From Flavobacteriaceae bacterium (lineage in GTDB: Bacteria; Bacteroidota; Bacteroidia; Flavobacteriales; Flavobacteriaceae), in contig WFXA01000174.1 in assembly GCA_015490835.1 (NCBI GenBank), positions 1 to 36,010 of the forward strand: DNA of 36,010 nt, in the 5' to 3' direction. A program made the position numbers and the translations under genes. Shown piece by piece: positions 8,373 through 18,430 of this stretch; position 1 is the stretch's first letter, and each line of letters starts with the position of its first letter. The notes under the pieces are model-generated. The model searched no databases, was not told where the DNA came from, and saw nothing but the letters and a program-made list of their open reading frames with translations.

Positions 8373-9567
8373 GATTTATAGTAAGGCTTTGGATAAAAAC
8401 CTGGAAGTATCTAGGATTATTTGTAAAATTGAAGGTAAAAAACCCGGACCTACTATTATCTTTATGGGTGGAATTCATGGTAATGAACCTTCAGGAGTTT
8501 TTGCATTGCAGCAAGTTTTTTCAGAAATAAAAAAGAAAAAAAAGGATATTTTCGGAAGTTTATTCGCTTTAAGCGGAAATCTATGGGCACTCGAAAAAGG
8601 AGTTCGTTATCAAAAAGAAGATTTAAACCGACTTTGGACAGAAGACTCCATTAAAAAGATTATTAAATCAGGCAATAACCAACTGTCGGAAGATGCCCTG
8701 CAATTAAAAGAAATCTACAAAACACTTGTTGCTATTATCGAAAATCATTCACCGCCATTTTATTTTTTCGATTTGCATACAACTTCCGGAGAAACCATTC
8801 CGTTTATAACCGTTAATGACAGCTTGTTAAACCGGAAATTCACAAAGCAATATCCGCTTCCGTTAGTGTTGGGTATCGAAGAATATTTAGAAGGTCCCTT
8901 GTTAAGTTATATCAACGAATTGGGTTATGTCGCATTTGGGTATGAAGCCGGACAGCACGATGCGCTTTCTGCAATTGAAAACCACGTGGCATTTATTTAT
9001 CTATCTCTGTATTTTTCGGGAGTGTTTAAAGAAAAAGACCCTGCGTTTTATCAATATTTTGAAGTGCTTGCAAAATCGTCCATTCATCGTATTCATTTTT
9101 ACGAAATATTTTTTAGGTATCAAATTTTACCTAGAGAACATTTTAAAATGCAACCCGGATTTGTAAATTTTCAACCCGTAAAAAAAGATCAAGTAGTCGC
9201 TTTTTCAAATAATAAAAAAATAAAAGCAATAAAAACCGGTAAATTATTTATGCCTTTGTATCAAGGGCAAGGCGAAGACGGATTTTTCCTTATTAAGAGA
9301 GTTCCTAAAATCTTTTTAAAAATTTCATCGGTATTAAGAAGAGTTAGATTTGATAAGTTGTTACCCTTACTTCCGGGAGTTTCTTGGGCATCCGGAACTA
9401 AAAATGCGCTTTTGGTCAATAAAAAAATAGCTTGGCTTTTTGCCAGAGAATTTTTCCACTTATTAGGCTATCGGAGCAAACAAGTTAATAAAACGCATTT
9501 GCTTGTAAAAAATAGGGAAGAAGCAGCAAAATATGAAGATTATAAAAACGAAAAATGGCTGAATTGA
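8365..9567 (+). CDS. Succinylglutamate desuccinylase/aspartoacylase family (M14-like) zinc hydrolase
   Basis: GGIHGNEPSG (HxxE zinc motif) and FFDLHTTSGETIPF; overlaps upstream CDS by 8 nt. Confidence 0.88.
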   Translation: MRKIYSKALDKNLEVSRIICKIEGKKPGPTIIFMGGIHGNEPSGVFALQQVFSEIKKKKKDIFGSLFALSGNLWALEKGVRYQKEDLNRLWTEDSIKKIIKSGNNQLSEDALQLKEIYKTLVAIIENHSPPFYFFDLHTTSGETIPFITVNDSLLNRKFTKQYPLPLVLGIEEYLEGPLLSYINELGYVAFGYEAGQHDALSAIENHVAFIYLSLYFSGVFKEKDPAFYQYFEVLAKSSIHRIHFYEIFFRYQILPREHFKMQPGFVNFQPVKKDQVVAFSNNKKIKAIKTGKLFMPLYQGQGEDGFFLIKRVPKIFLKISSVLRRVRFDKLLPLLPGVSWASGTKNALLVNKKIAWLFAREFFHLLGYRSKQVNKTHLLVKNREEAAKYEDYKNEKWLN

Positions 9568-9719
9568 CTTCTTAAAACTTTTATTTAGTCTGTCTGAAAG
9601 ATTAAAACCGGTACGGTCTTATTCAATGAAACATCAAAAGTAATTTAGCTTTGCTATGAGTTACCAAAACAGCAAATAGGAAACTTTGTTTGGCGTGAAA
9701 ATTGATGTATCTTTACATT

Positions 9720-10976
9720 ATGAAACGCATTTTTTTATTCCTCTTACTACTAATTGCATTACAAGCTAAAGCATCTTATATTTTAGTACCTATGGATGCC
9801 GAAACCCAAAAAGAACACCTAAAAGCCTACGGTATAACCTATTGGGTTTTAGAAAAACACCTTAAAGTAAAATGGTTACTTAACTATAGAGGCGGCTCGT
9901 TTTTATTACCAGATTCTGAAGAAATTAGAAAAGAATGTCAGATTAGAGGCGTTTCATTTGAAGTACTTTCCAACGCTAAAACCGAAGAAATTTTAAATGA
10001 AATTAGTAGTCCGTCACAAAATATGGAAGCCGTCGTACTTGAAAAAGCACCGCGTATTGCCGTGTACGCTCCTCCAACAAATCAACCTTGGGATGATGCC
10101 GTTACGATGGTTTTAACCTACGCCGAAATACCTTATACCGTTATTTATGACGAAGAAGTGTTAAGCGACCAACTTTTGCTTTACGATTGGTTGCACCTGC
10201 ACCATGAAGATTTTACAGGGCAATACGGAAAATTTTATAGAGCGTATCGTTCGGCTCCTTGGTATATTGAAAATAAAAAAAATGCCGAAGCATTGGCAAC
10301 CAAACTGGGTTATCAAAAAGTTTCTGAGGAAAAAAGAGATGTAGCTTTAAAAATTAGAGATTACGTAATAGGAGGAGGATTTATGTTCGCTATGTGCAGT
10401 GCTACCGATAGTTTTGATATTGCTCTTGCCGCAGAAGGAGTAGATATTTGCGAAACCATGTTTGATGGCGATCCCAGCGAACCCAATTACCAAAGCAAAA
10501 TAGATTATAACAAAACCTTTGCATTTACCAATTTTATTTTGGAGAGAAACCCGATGGTTTACGAATTTTCTTCGATAGATATGACCACCAAACGTAAAAT
10601 TAGAAAAGAAGTAGATTATTTTAGTTTAATGGATTATTCGGCTAAGTGGGATCCAATACCTTGTATGCTGGTACAAAATCATACGGCTTTGGTAAAAGGT
10701 TTTATGGGGCAAACAACAGCTTTTGCAAGAGACCAGATTAAAGCCAATGTATTAGTGATGGGAGAAAACAAAGCCAACGGAGAAGCACGCTATATTCACG
10801 GAATCAAAGGAAAGGGTTTCTACACATTCTATGCCGGTCATGACCCAGAAGATTACCAACACCGAGTAGGAGATGCCAAAACCGAATTAGCACTGCACCC
10901 TAATTCTCCCGGTTACAGACTCATTTTAAATAACGTGTTGTTTCCGGCTGCTAAAAAGAAAAAGAAAAAAACGTAA
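9720..10976 (+). CDS. Secreted protein of the group often auto-annotated 'asparagine synthetase B' in Flavobacteriia; GATase1-like
   Basis: Signal peptide MKRIFLFLLLLIALQAKA; GGGFMFAMCSATDSFD resembles a nucleophile elbow. ATG 9720 preferred over track start 9702. Confidence 0.65.
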   Translation: MKRIFLFLLLLIALQAKASYILVPMDAETQKEHLKAYGITYWVLEKHLKVKWLLNYRGGSFLLPDSEEIRKECQIRGVSFEVLSNAKTEEILNEISSPSQNMEAVVLEKAPRIAVYAPPTNQPWDDAVTMVLTYAEIPYTVIYDEEVLSDQLLLYDWLHLHHEDFTGQYGKFYRAYRSAPWYIENKKNAEALATKLGYQKVSEEKRDVALKIRDYVIGGGFMFAMCSATDSFDIALAAEGVDICETMFDGDPSEPNYQSKIDYNKTFAFTNFILERNPMVYEFSSIDMTTKRKIRKEVDYFSLMDYSAKWDPIPCMLVQNHTALVKGFMGQTTAFARDQIKANVLVMGENKANGEARYIHGIKGKGFYTFYAGHDPEDYQHRVGDAKTELALHPNSPGYRLILNNVLFPAAKKKKKKT

Positions 10977-11052
10977 TGTTATGGTATAAAAAAATCTATC
11001 CTACAAAAGTTAATAATTTGCAAGATAGATTGGTTTCTTCCGGTAATTACAA

Positions 11053-12237
11053 TTACAGAGAGTTGTTATCGTTTAAAATACGTTTTAATTGCTCTTTAAT
11101 AGTTTCCCCTGCATCATAAACCATTTGTTCGCTTCCGGGAAAGGGTACAAACTCATTTTTAATTATTTTTAAGTCGTCTTTGGTTAAGGCTTTTTTGTTG
11201 CCGGTATAGGTTGCAAAAACGTTTTCAAAAACAAATTCGGTCTCCAACGGAAAGTTATTTAACTCTCTTCCTGTTACTAAATTACGATAAATAACTTCAC
11301 CTACAACATGAGTCGCTTTGCTTTGCGTTGTTATAAGAATTTCTGCTTCAACAGTTTCAAAAATATCAATTTTTATAGGCTTTCCATTTTCATCTTTAAC
11401 AATAGTTCCATTTCTGTCTTTTTTATATTTCCATCCGGTTTTCACTTCTTTTTCTCTGTGAAACGATTTTTCAAAAATCTTTTCGGGCGAAACTTCTATT
11501 ACGCGAAAGTTTAAATCAATTCCGTATGTGTAATCTATGTTATTTTGCGGTTTACTATGGTATTCAGTCCAAAAATCATCCAACCCATAGGTATTAAAAT
11601 TAAGCAAATCTTCTTCTAATCGATACGGAATTAAAATACCGCTGTAGTTATTAATAGCAACCAACACAAAATCGGTTCCTCTATAATGGGCTTCGTCTCG
11701 TAATTGTTTGGTATCCTTATAATTCGGATTAATATCGGTTAACTCGCAGAATACAGTATACGCTTTGCGATAGTCATCTTTTGTATTGTAACTCATATAA
11801 TTTTTTCCGATATCGTATAAATGTACTTCATAAACCTTTCTGGCTTGTGCAATTTCGTCGGAATAATCTTCAAATTTAAATTTGGCATTTCGGTTTAAAG
11901 AAGCAATAGCAAGTGGAAGCAACGGACGAATTAAATCCTGTCTGTTTCGTAATTGAATATACGTGTAATAAATCTCACGTGGTGCATCCGGATTATCGCT
12001 TTTTTGAAAATACTTAATGTTTCGCTTGTCTTTATCAACTGCTTTTTTGTAAGCTTCTTCCAACAACACAATGTGTTCATCTGCTTTAGAAGAGTGCGAA
12101 TTTTTTTGTAATTTTTTTACTGCTAATTCAATAGCCGTATCGTAATTTCCTTGTGCAATAAAACGTTGGTTTCGTTTTACGCTGTTACAAGAAACAAAAA
12201 GTAAAGCAACGAGTAGTAAGGGTGTAATTTTCTTCAT
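11053..12237 (-). CDS. Lipoprotein of unknown function, TPR-like N-terminus
   Basis: MKKITPLLLVALLFVSC lipobox; helical NYDTAIELAVKKLQKN...; conserved hypothetical. Confidence 0.75.
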   Translation of the reverse strand: MKKITPLLLVALLFVSCNSVKRNQRFIAQGNYDTAIELAVKKLQKNSHSSKADEHIVLLEEAYKKAVDKDKRNIKYFQKSDNPDAPREIYYTYIQLRNRQDLIRPLLPLAIASLNRNAKFKFEDYSDEIAQARKVYEVHLYDIGKNYMSYNTKDDYRKAYTVFCELTDINPNYKDTKQLRDEAHYRGTDFVLVAINNYSGILIPYRLEEDLLNFNTYGLDDFWTEYHSKPQNNIDYTYGIDLNFRVIEVSPEKIFEKSFHREKEVKTGWKYKKDRNGTIVKDENGKPIKIDIFETVEAEILITTQSKATHVVGEVIYRNLVTGRELNNFPLETEFVFENVFATYTGNKKALTKDDLKIIKNEFVPFPGSEQMVYDAGETIKEQLKRILNDNNSL

Positions 12238-12287
12238 AATCTTCAAGCATTGGTTTGGTTAGTTAAATACAAGTGTTGTGCCAAAAA

Positions 12288-13565
12288 TTATTGGAGTGCG
12301 GGTAATACTTTCCCGCTACATTCACCAAATCCAATTCTTAGACCGTCTTTTTCGCAATGCGCACGCATAATTACGGTATCTCCGTCTTGAATAAATTTCC
12401 GGGTAGTTCCGTCCTTGAGTGTAACAGGATTTTGACCACGCCAAGTGAGTTCCAGCATCGAACCGTAACTGTCTTTTGTAGGTCCCGAAATAGTACCGCT
12501 TCCCATCATATCGCCCGAACGTAAATTACAGCCATTTACCGTGTGATGTGTGAGTTGCTGTGCCATAGACCAATACATATATTTAAAATTGCTGTTTGCC
12601 AATGTGGTTTCTTCTCCATTTTCAGGTTTAATACCAACTTGTAATTGGATATCAAAATTCTTTTTTCCGCTTTGCTGTAAATAAGGTAGCGGTTGTGGTT
12701 CTTGTTTAGGTCCTTCGGTTCTAAAAGGCTCTAAGGCGTCTAATGTTACAATCCATGGCGAAATAGTTGAAGCAAAGTTTTTACCCAAAAACGGTCCAAG
12801 CGGCACATATTCCCAAGCTTGAATATCTCTTGCGCTCCAATCGTTAAAAAGGACTAATCCGAAAATATAATCTTCTGCCTCTTCAATTGGCACTCGATGA
12901 CCTAAAACATTAGCATCGGTAGTGATAAAAGCCATTTCTAATTCAAAGTCCAATAATTTGGTAGCACCAAATCCGGGAATACCATCTTCGCCGGGTTTGG
13001 TTTGTCCAACCGGACGATAAATGGGAGTGCCCGAAGGAACAATAGACGAGCTTCTTCCGTGGTAGCCAATTGGTATGTGCAACCAGTTAGGCAATAGTGC
13101 ATTATTCGGGTCTCTAAATAACGAACCTACATTGGTAGCATGTTCTTTACTGGCATAAAAATCGGTGTAATCGCCTACATCTACCGGAAGTTGCATTTCA
13201 ATTTCATCTAGTGTAAAAAGAATTTGTTTTTTATGAGCTTCGTTATCTCTTAATTTCGGGTTGTCTTTTAAGAATATATCTGATACACGGTTACGTACCA
13301 AACGCCAAGTTTTTCTTCCGTCTGCAATAAAATCGTTTAAACTGTCTTGAAGAAAAATATCGTCGGTAAGTTCGATACCTTCAAAATAACCTAGTTGATG
13401 TAAAGCACCTAAATCTATTGCGTAATCGCCAATTCGAGTACCAATGGTTATAATGTCATCTCGGGTTAAAAAAACACCAAAAGGAATGTTTTGAATAGGA
13501 AAATCGGTATTTGGTTTGGTATTTAACCAAGTTTTTCTGGTGGGGTCGTTTGCGGTTAAGGGCAT
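12288..13565 (-). CDS. fahA: Fumarylacetoacetase
   Basis: 425 aa; GYHGRSSSIVPSGTPIYRPVGQ, NDWSARDIQAWEYVPLGPFLGKNFASTISPW, LRSGDMMGSGTISGP. Confidence 0.95.
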   Translation of the reverse strand: MPLTANDPTRKTWLNTKPNTDFPIQNIPFGVFLTRDDIITIGTRIGDYAIDLGALHQLGYFEGIELTDDIFLQDSLNDFIADGRKTWRLVRNRVSDIFLKDNPKLRDNEAHKKQILFTLDEIEMQLPVDVGDYTDFYASKEHATNVGSLFRDPNNALLPNWLHIPIGYHGRSSSIVPSGTPIYRPVGQTKPGEDGIPGFGATKLLDFELEMAFITTDANVLGHRVPIEEAEDYIFGLVLFNDWSARDIQAWEYVPLGPFLGKNFASTISPWIVTLDALEPFRTEGPKQEPQPLPYLQQSGKKNFDIQLQVGIKPENGEETTLANSNFKYMYWSMAQQLTHHTVNGCNLRSGDMMGSGTISGPTKDSYGSMLELTWRGQNPVTLKDGTTRKFIQDGDTVIMRAHCEKDGLRIGFGECSGKVLPALQ

Positions 13566-13653
13566 AATTTCTTGTTTTAATAGGTTATGGGTTTTCTGTG
13601 AAAACCAAAAATTATATAACTGGCTAACTTTTTCGACTTCAAATATAGGATTT

Positions 13654-13687
13654 TTGTTTATCTAACCGAATGGTTTTACTATTTTTG
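13654..13687 (+). promoter_or_regulatory. Putative promoter for glyA
   Basis: TTG (13654-13656), N23, TATTTTTG (13680-13687); supports ATG 13715 rather than track start 13670. Confidence 0.45.
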
Positions 13688-13714
13688 GCATTAATTATTT
13701 TAAATCTTTTTACT

Positions 13715-14992
13715 ATGCACCGTGACCAACAAATTTTTGAACTTATTAATGAAGAAGAACAACGTCAAATGAACGGACTGGAACTTATTGCTTCAGAGAA
13801 TTTTGTAAGCAACCAAGTGCGAGAAGCTGCCGGTTCTGTTTTAACCAACAAATATGCCGAAGGTTATCCGAGAAAAAGATATTACGGCGGGTGCGAAATA
13901 GTGGACGAGGTAGAGCAAATAGCCATAGATCGAGCCAAAGAGCTATTTGGAGCCGAATATGCAAACGTACAACCGCATAGTGGTTCGCAAGCTAATAGCG
14001 CTGTGTTTTTTGCTTGTTTAAAACCGGGCGATACATTTTTGGGTTTCGATTTATCACACGGAGGTCATCTAACACACGGTTCGCCTGTAAATTTTTCCGG
14101 CACATTGTACAAGCCTGTGTTTTACGGCGTAGATAAATATACCGGTGTGTTGGATTACAACAAAATTGAAGACATTGCCAAAAAAGAAAAACCCAAGATG
14201 ATAATTGCCGGCGCATCGGCTTACTCAAGAGAGATAGACTATCAAACTTTTAGAGAAATTGCCGATAGAGTAGGTGCCATTTTAATGGCAGACATTGCAC
14301 ATCCTGCCGGTTTAATTGCCAAAGGAATTTTACAAGATCCCATTCCGCATTGTCACGTAGTTACCACCACAACTCATAAAACCCTTCGGGGTCCTCGCGG
14401 CGGAATGATTTTAATAGGAAAAGATTTTGAAAATCCTTTTGGGAAAAAACTTAAAAACGGAAATTTAAAGAAAATGTCTTCTTTAATTAACAGTGCTATT
14501 TTTCCGGGCAACCAAGGAGGACCTTTAGAACATATTATTGCCGCCAAAGCCATTGCATTTGGTGAAGCGTTAACCGATGATTTTCTACACTATATGGTTC
14601 AAGTAAAGAAAAATGCAGCTGCTATGGCAAAAGCATTTGTAAAGAAAGAGTATCATATTATTTCGGGCGGAACCGATAACCATATGATGCTAATAGACTT
14701 GCGAAACAAAAATATTACCGGAAAACAAGCCGAACAAGCCCTTGTGCAAGCCGATATTACAGTAAACAAAAACATGGTTCCGTTTGATACCCAATCGCCT
14801 TTTGTTACCAGTGGCATACGTGTAGGAACTCCGGCAGTTACCACACGCGGATTAAAAGAAGAAGACATGGAAACAATTGTTTATATGATTGATGAAGTTA
14901 TTAATCATCCCGATAATCCGGTGGTATTACAAAACGTTTCCAAACGTGTTCGTAAAATGATGCACGCTCGACCGCTTTTTGTGAGCGAATAG
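13715..14992 (+). CDS. glyA: Serine hydroxymethyltransferase
   Basis: [32 protein letters not shown]...[16 protein letters not shown]. Confidence 0.97.
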   Translation: MHRDQQIFELINEEEQRQMNGLELIASENFVSNQVREAAGSVLTNKYAEGYPRKRYYGGCEIVDEVEQIAIDRAKELFGAEYANVQPHSGSQANSAVFFACLKPGDTFLGFDLSHGGHLTHGSPVNFSGTLYKPVFYGVDKYTGVLDYNKIEDIAKKEKPKMIIAGASAYSREIDYQTFREIADRVGAILMADIAHPAGLIAKGILQDPIPHCHVVTTTTHKTLRGPRGGMILIGKDFENPFGKKLKNGNLKKMSSLINSAIFPGNQGGPLEHIIAAKAIAFGEALTDDFLHYMVQVKKNAAAMAKAFVKKEYHIISGGTDNHMMLIDLRNKNITGKQAEQALVQADITVNKNMVPFDTQSPFVTSGIRVGTPAVTTRGLKEEDMETIVYMIDEVINHPDNPVVLQNVSKRVRKMMHARPLFVSE

Positions 14993-15059
14993 ATTTTAAC
15001 CAAATTTAATAATCCATTCTTCTAACGAAACACTACTTTTGCAAATCAATTATTAAGTG

Positions 15060-18000
15060 ATGCTAAAAAAACTTGCAACTTTTCTTTTTTCTACCCGTTT
15101 AACGGCTGTTTTGTTTATTGTTTTTGCCATAGCAATGGCTACAGGAACGCTTTTAGATGCTTCGGCAGAAACATCTCCCACTCCTTATACAAAAGAGCTT
15201 ATCTATGATGCTTGGTGGTTTGAGGTAATTATGCTTTTGTTTATGATTAACTTTATAGGTAACATTTCGAGATACCAACTTTTTAAAAAAGAAAAATGGG
15301 CAACACTCTTGCTACATCTGGCTTTCATTCTCATTATTTTTGGAGCTTTTATTACCCGGTACATTAGTTATGAAGGAGCCATGCACATTAGAGAAGGTGC
15401 AACAGAAAATAAAATACTTTCTTCCGAAACATATATCACCGCTTTTATAGATGGCGATTATGAAGTAAACGGTGTAAAACAACGCCGTGTTATTGCACCT
15501 GAAAAAGTTAGGTTAAGCAACAGATTAAATAACCATTTTACTATTAAAACCGATTATAAGGGAAAACCGGTAACCATCAAATTTAAAGAATTTATAAAAA
15601 ATGCCAAAGAAGGCATTATCCCTTCAAATGAAGGAGAGGAGTATTTAAAAATTGTAGAATCCGGTACCGGAAAACGAGAAGAACATTGGTTAAAATCAGG
15701 CGAAATACAAAACATACACAACGTACTATTTGCATTAAACAAACCCACCAACGGCGCAATTAACTTAATAACTGAAGGGGATAATTACACTATTAAAGCT
15801 CCATTTTCCGGAAATTATATTATTATGGCAAACCAAACCAAAGGTAGTGTCGTGGCAGATAGTTTACAACCCTTTCATCTCCGGTCTTTGTACCAATTAG
15901 GAGGCATGTCCTTTGTCGTTCCGGAACCTGTAATTAAAGGAAAATACGGTGTTATAAAAGCTCATAGAAAAGAAAAAACCAATCAAGATGCTGTATTGGT
16001 TACGGTACAATCCGGTAACAAAGAAAAAGACATCTGGTTGTTTGGAGGTAAAGGAACCGCTCCGGCTATGCAAAAAGTTACTTTAAACGGTTTAGATATT
16101 TATGTGGGCTATGGCTCTAAAGAAATAGAACTTCCGTTTAGCATTACCCTAAACGATTTTATTGCCGAAAAATATCCCGGAACGCAACGCGGATTTTCTT
16201 CTTTTAAAAGCAAAATAACTGTAAATAAACCCAATAAAGAATTTTACGATTACGATATTTATATGAACCACGTTTTAGACGAAAGCGGTTACCGGTTTTT
16301 TCAATCGGGATTCGACCCCGATGAAAAAGGAACCATTTTAAGTGTAAATCATGATTTTTGGGGAACCTGGATTACTTATATTGGTTACACCTTATTGTAT
16401 ATAGGATTACTGGGTATTTTATTTACACCAAATACCCGATTTGGATCGTTAAAAAAACAATTAAAAAAACTACATAGTAAACATTCAAAAATAACCACGC
16501 TATTACTTTTGTTTATTTCGTTTTCTGCAATGGCACAAGAAAATGCTTCACACCAAACATTTTCAAAATCGCAAATAGACTCGCTAATACAAGCAAATGC
16601 CGTCGATAAATCACACGCTTTAAAGTTTGCACAACTCGTTATTCAAGATAACGGGAGGATGAAACCGGTAAATACTTTTGCCAGTGAGTTATTACGAAAA
16701 ATAAGCCATAAAACTCATTACCAAGGCTTAGATGCCAATCAGGTATTCCTTTCGATGACTGAATTTCCCAGACTTTGGGTTGAAGCACCTATAATTTATT
16801 TAAAAAGAGGAAACGATAGTATTCGAAAAATTATAGGAGTTCCTGTGGATAGAAAGGAAATAGCTTTAATAGATTTATTTGATGAAAAAGGCAATTACAA
16901 ACTCGAACCTTATCTTGAAAATGCAACACGAACCACAAACCCCAATCAGTTTCAAAAAGATTTTATAAAAACACACGAAAACTTTTATTTACTGAACCAA
17001 GCATTAAGCGGAAGCATTTTAAAGGTGTTTCCTATTCCTAATGACCCTTCCAATAAATGGATTTCCTATCCCGAATTAAGCGAAGCAAACATTAAAGGAA
17101 ACGACTCCTTGTACGTTAAAAATATCTTGCCAATGTATTTTGAAACACTAAAGCAAGCAAGAAAAACCAACGATTATTCGCAGGCAGATAAACTATTGGA
17201 AAGCATTACGGCTTTTCAGAAAAAATTCGGAAGTAAAGTACTTCCTTCCGAAAATAAAATAAAAGCAGAAATACTTTATAACAAAGCCGATATCTTTAAC
17301 AGGATGTACAAATTTTTTACCTTAATAGGTGTTTTGATGTTTATCTTTGTTATTCTGCAAATATTTTATGATAATAAGTTACTAAATTTTCTTGTAAATG
17401 TATGTAAATATCTCATTTGGATTTCGTTAATTATTCTTACTGCCGGACTTATGTTACGATGGTATGTTAGTGGGCACGCACCTTGGAGTGATGCGTATGA
17501 AAGCATTGTTTATGTAGGTTGGGCAACCGTATTATTCGGATTGGTTTTGGGAAGAAAAAGCGCATTAACTATTGCATCTACAGCATTTGTTGCGGCGATT
17601 GTTTTTTGGGTGGCACATCAAAACTGGATAGATCCTTCTATTGCAAATCTGCAGCCGGTTTTAAATAGCTACTGGCTAATGATTCATGTAGCAATTATCG
17701 TAGCCAGCTACGGACCATTTACATTAGGAATGATACTAGGTGCCACGGTTTTATTATTAATGATTTTAACCAACTCGAAGAATAGACAAAAGATGAACCT
17801 TCATGTAAAAGAGTTGCTCATTATAACAGAGATGGCATTAATAGTAGGTTTGGTGCTGTTAACTATAGGAAATTTCCTTGGAGGACAATGGGCTAACGAA
17901 AGTTGGGGACGTTATTGGGGTTGGGATCCTAAAGAAACTTGGGCACTTATAAGTATTATGGTTTATGCATTTGTAGTGCATATGCGATTGGTTCCCGGAC

Positions 18001-18218
18001 TTAGAGGGAAATGGCAATTTGCAGCAGCTTCTGTTTTTGCTTATGCTTCGATTATGATGACCTATTATGGTGTTAATTTTTATTTGGTAGGATTGCATTC
18101 TTATGCTAGCGGAGAAAAAACCATGACACCTAATTTTGTATGGTACACCGTAATTTTCTTTGTAATTTTAAGTACACTTGCCTATTTCAAATATAAAAGA
18201 TATTATAAAAAAGGATAA
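15060..18218 (+). CDS. ccsA: Cytochrome c biogenesis ResB-CcsA fusion protein
   Basis: N-terminal ResB-like membrane segments; C-terminal HAPWSDAYESIVYVGWA and WGRYWGWDPKETWALISIMVYAFVVHMRL (CcsA tryptophan-rich heme-handling motif). Confidence 0.92.
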   Translation: MLKKLATFLFSTRLTAVLFIVFAIAMATGTLLDASAETSPTPYTKELIYDAWWFEVIMLLFMINFIGNISRYQLFKKEKWATLLLHLAFILIIFGAFITRYISYEGAMHIREGATENKILSSETYITAFIDGDYEVNGVKQRRVIAPEKVRLSNRLNNHFTIKTDYKGKPVTIKFKEFIKNAKEGIIPSNEGEEYLKIVESGTGKREEHWLKSGEIQNIHNVLFALNKPTNGAINLITEGDNYTIKAPFSGNYIIMANQTKGSVVADSLQPFHLRSLYQLGGMSFVVPEPVIKGKYGVIKAHRKEKTNQDAVLVTVQSGNKEKDIWLFGGKGTAPAMQKVTLNGLDIYVGYGSKEIELPFSITLNDFIAEKYPGTQRGFSSFKSKITVNKPNKEFYDYDIYMNHVLDESGYRFFQSGFDPDEKGTILSVNHDFWGTWITYIGYTLLYIGLLGILFTPNTRFGSLKKQLKKLHSKHSKITTLLLLFISFSAMAQENASHQTFSKSQIDSLIQANAVDKSHALKFAQLVIQDNGRMKPVNTFASELLRKISHKTHYQGLDANQVFLSMTEFPRLWVEAPIIYLKRGNDSIRKIIGVPVDRKEIALIDLFDEKGNYKLEPYLENATRTTNPNQFQKDFIKTHENFYLLNQALSGSILKVFPIPNDPSNKWISYPELSEANIKGNDSLYVKNILPMYFETLKQARKTNDYSQADKLLESITAFQKKFGSKVLPSENKIKAEILYNKADIFNRMYKFFTLIGVLMFIFVILQIFYDNKLLNFLVNVCKYLIWISLIILTAGLMLRWYVSGHAPWSDAYESIVYVGWATVLFGLVLGRKSALTIASTAFVAAIVFWVAHQNWIDPSIANLQPVLNSYWLMIHVAIIVASYGPFTLGMILGATVLLLMILTNSKNRQKMNLHVKELLIITEMALIVGLVLLTIGNFLGGQWANESWGRYWGWDPKETWALISIMVYAFVVHMRLVPGLRGKWQFAAASVFAYASIMMTYYGVNFYLVGLHSYASGEKTMTPNFVWYTVIFFVILSTLAYFKYKRYYKKG

Positions 18219-18371
18219 GAAATTTCTTAGAGACACCTCGTTGCATTTTTGAATTTAAAATTTTAATTATTTTTAAAGTCTTCTTGCTAAAACGATTAAA
18301 ATGTATTTTATTAGATGTAAATGATGATTTTTTATAGCTAAGCATCTTTTTTAAGATGACAAACGTAAAAC

Positions 18372-18401
18372 TTGAGTTACTTATCTTTTTTCCTATATTT
18401 G
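18372..18401 (+). promoter_or_regulatory. Bacteroidota-type promoter for the lpxD-lpxC-lpxA operon
   Basis: TTG (18372-18374), N19, TATATTTG (18394-18401), about 30 nt upstream of GTG 18431. Confidence 0.65.
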
Positions 18402-18430
18402 CAAGACTCAAAAAAAACAAAAAAAATTGC

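Noticed and set aside
10993-11031. AATCTATC/GATAGATT inverted repeat between convergent genes
   Set aside because: 8-bp stem with a 23-nt loop and no clear T-tract; too weak to call a terminator.
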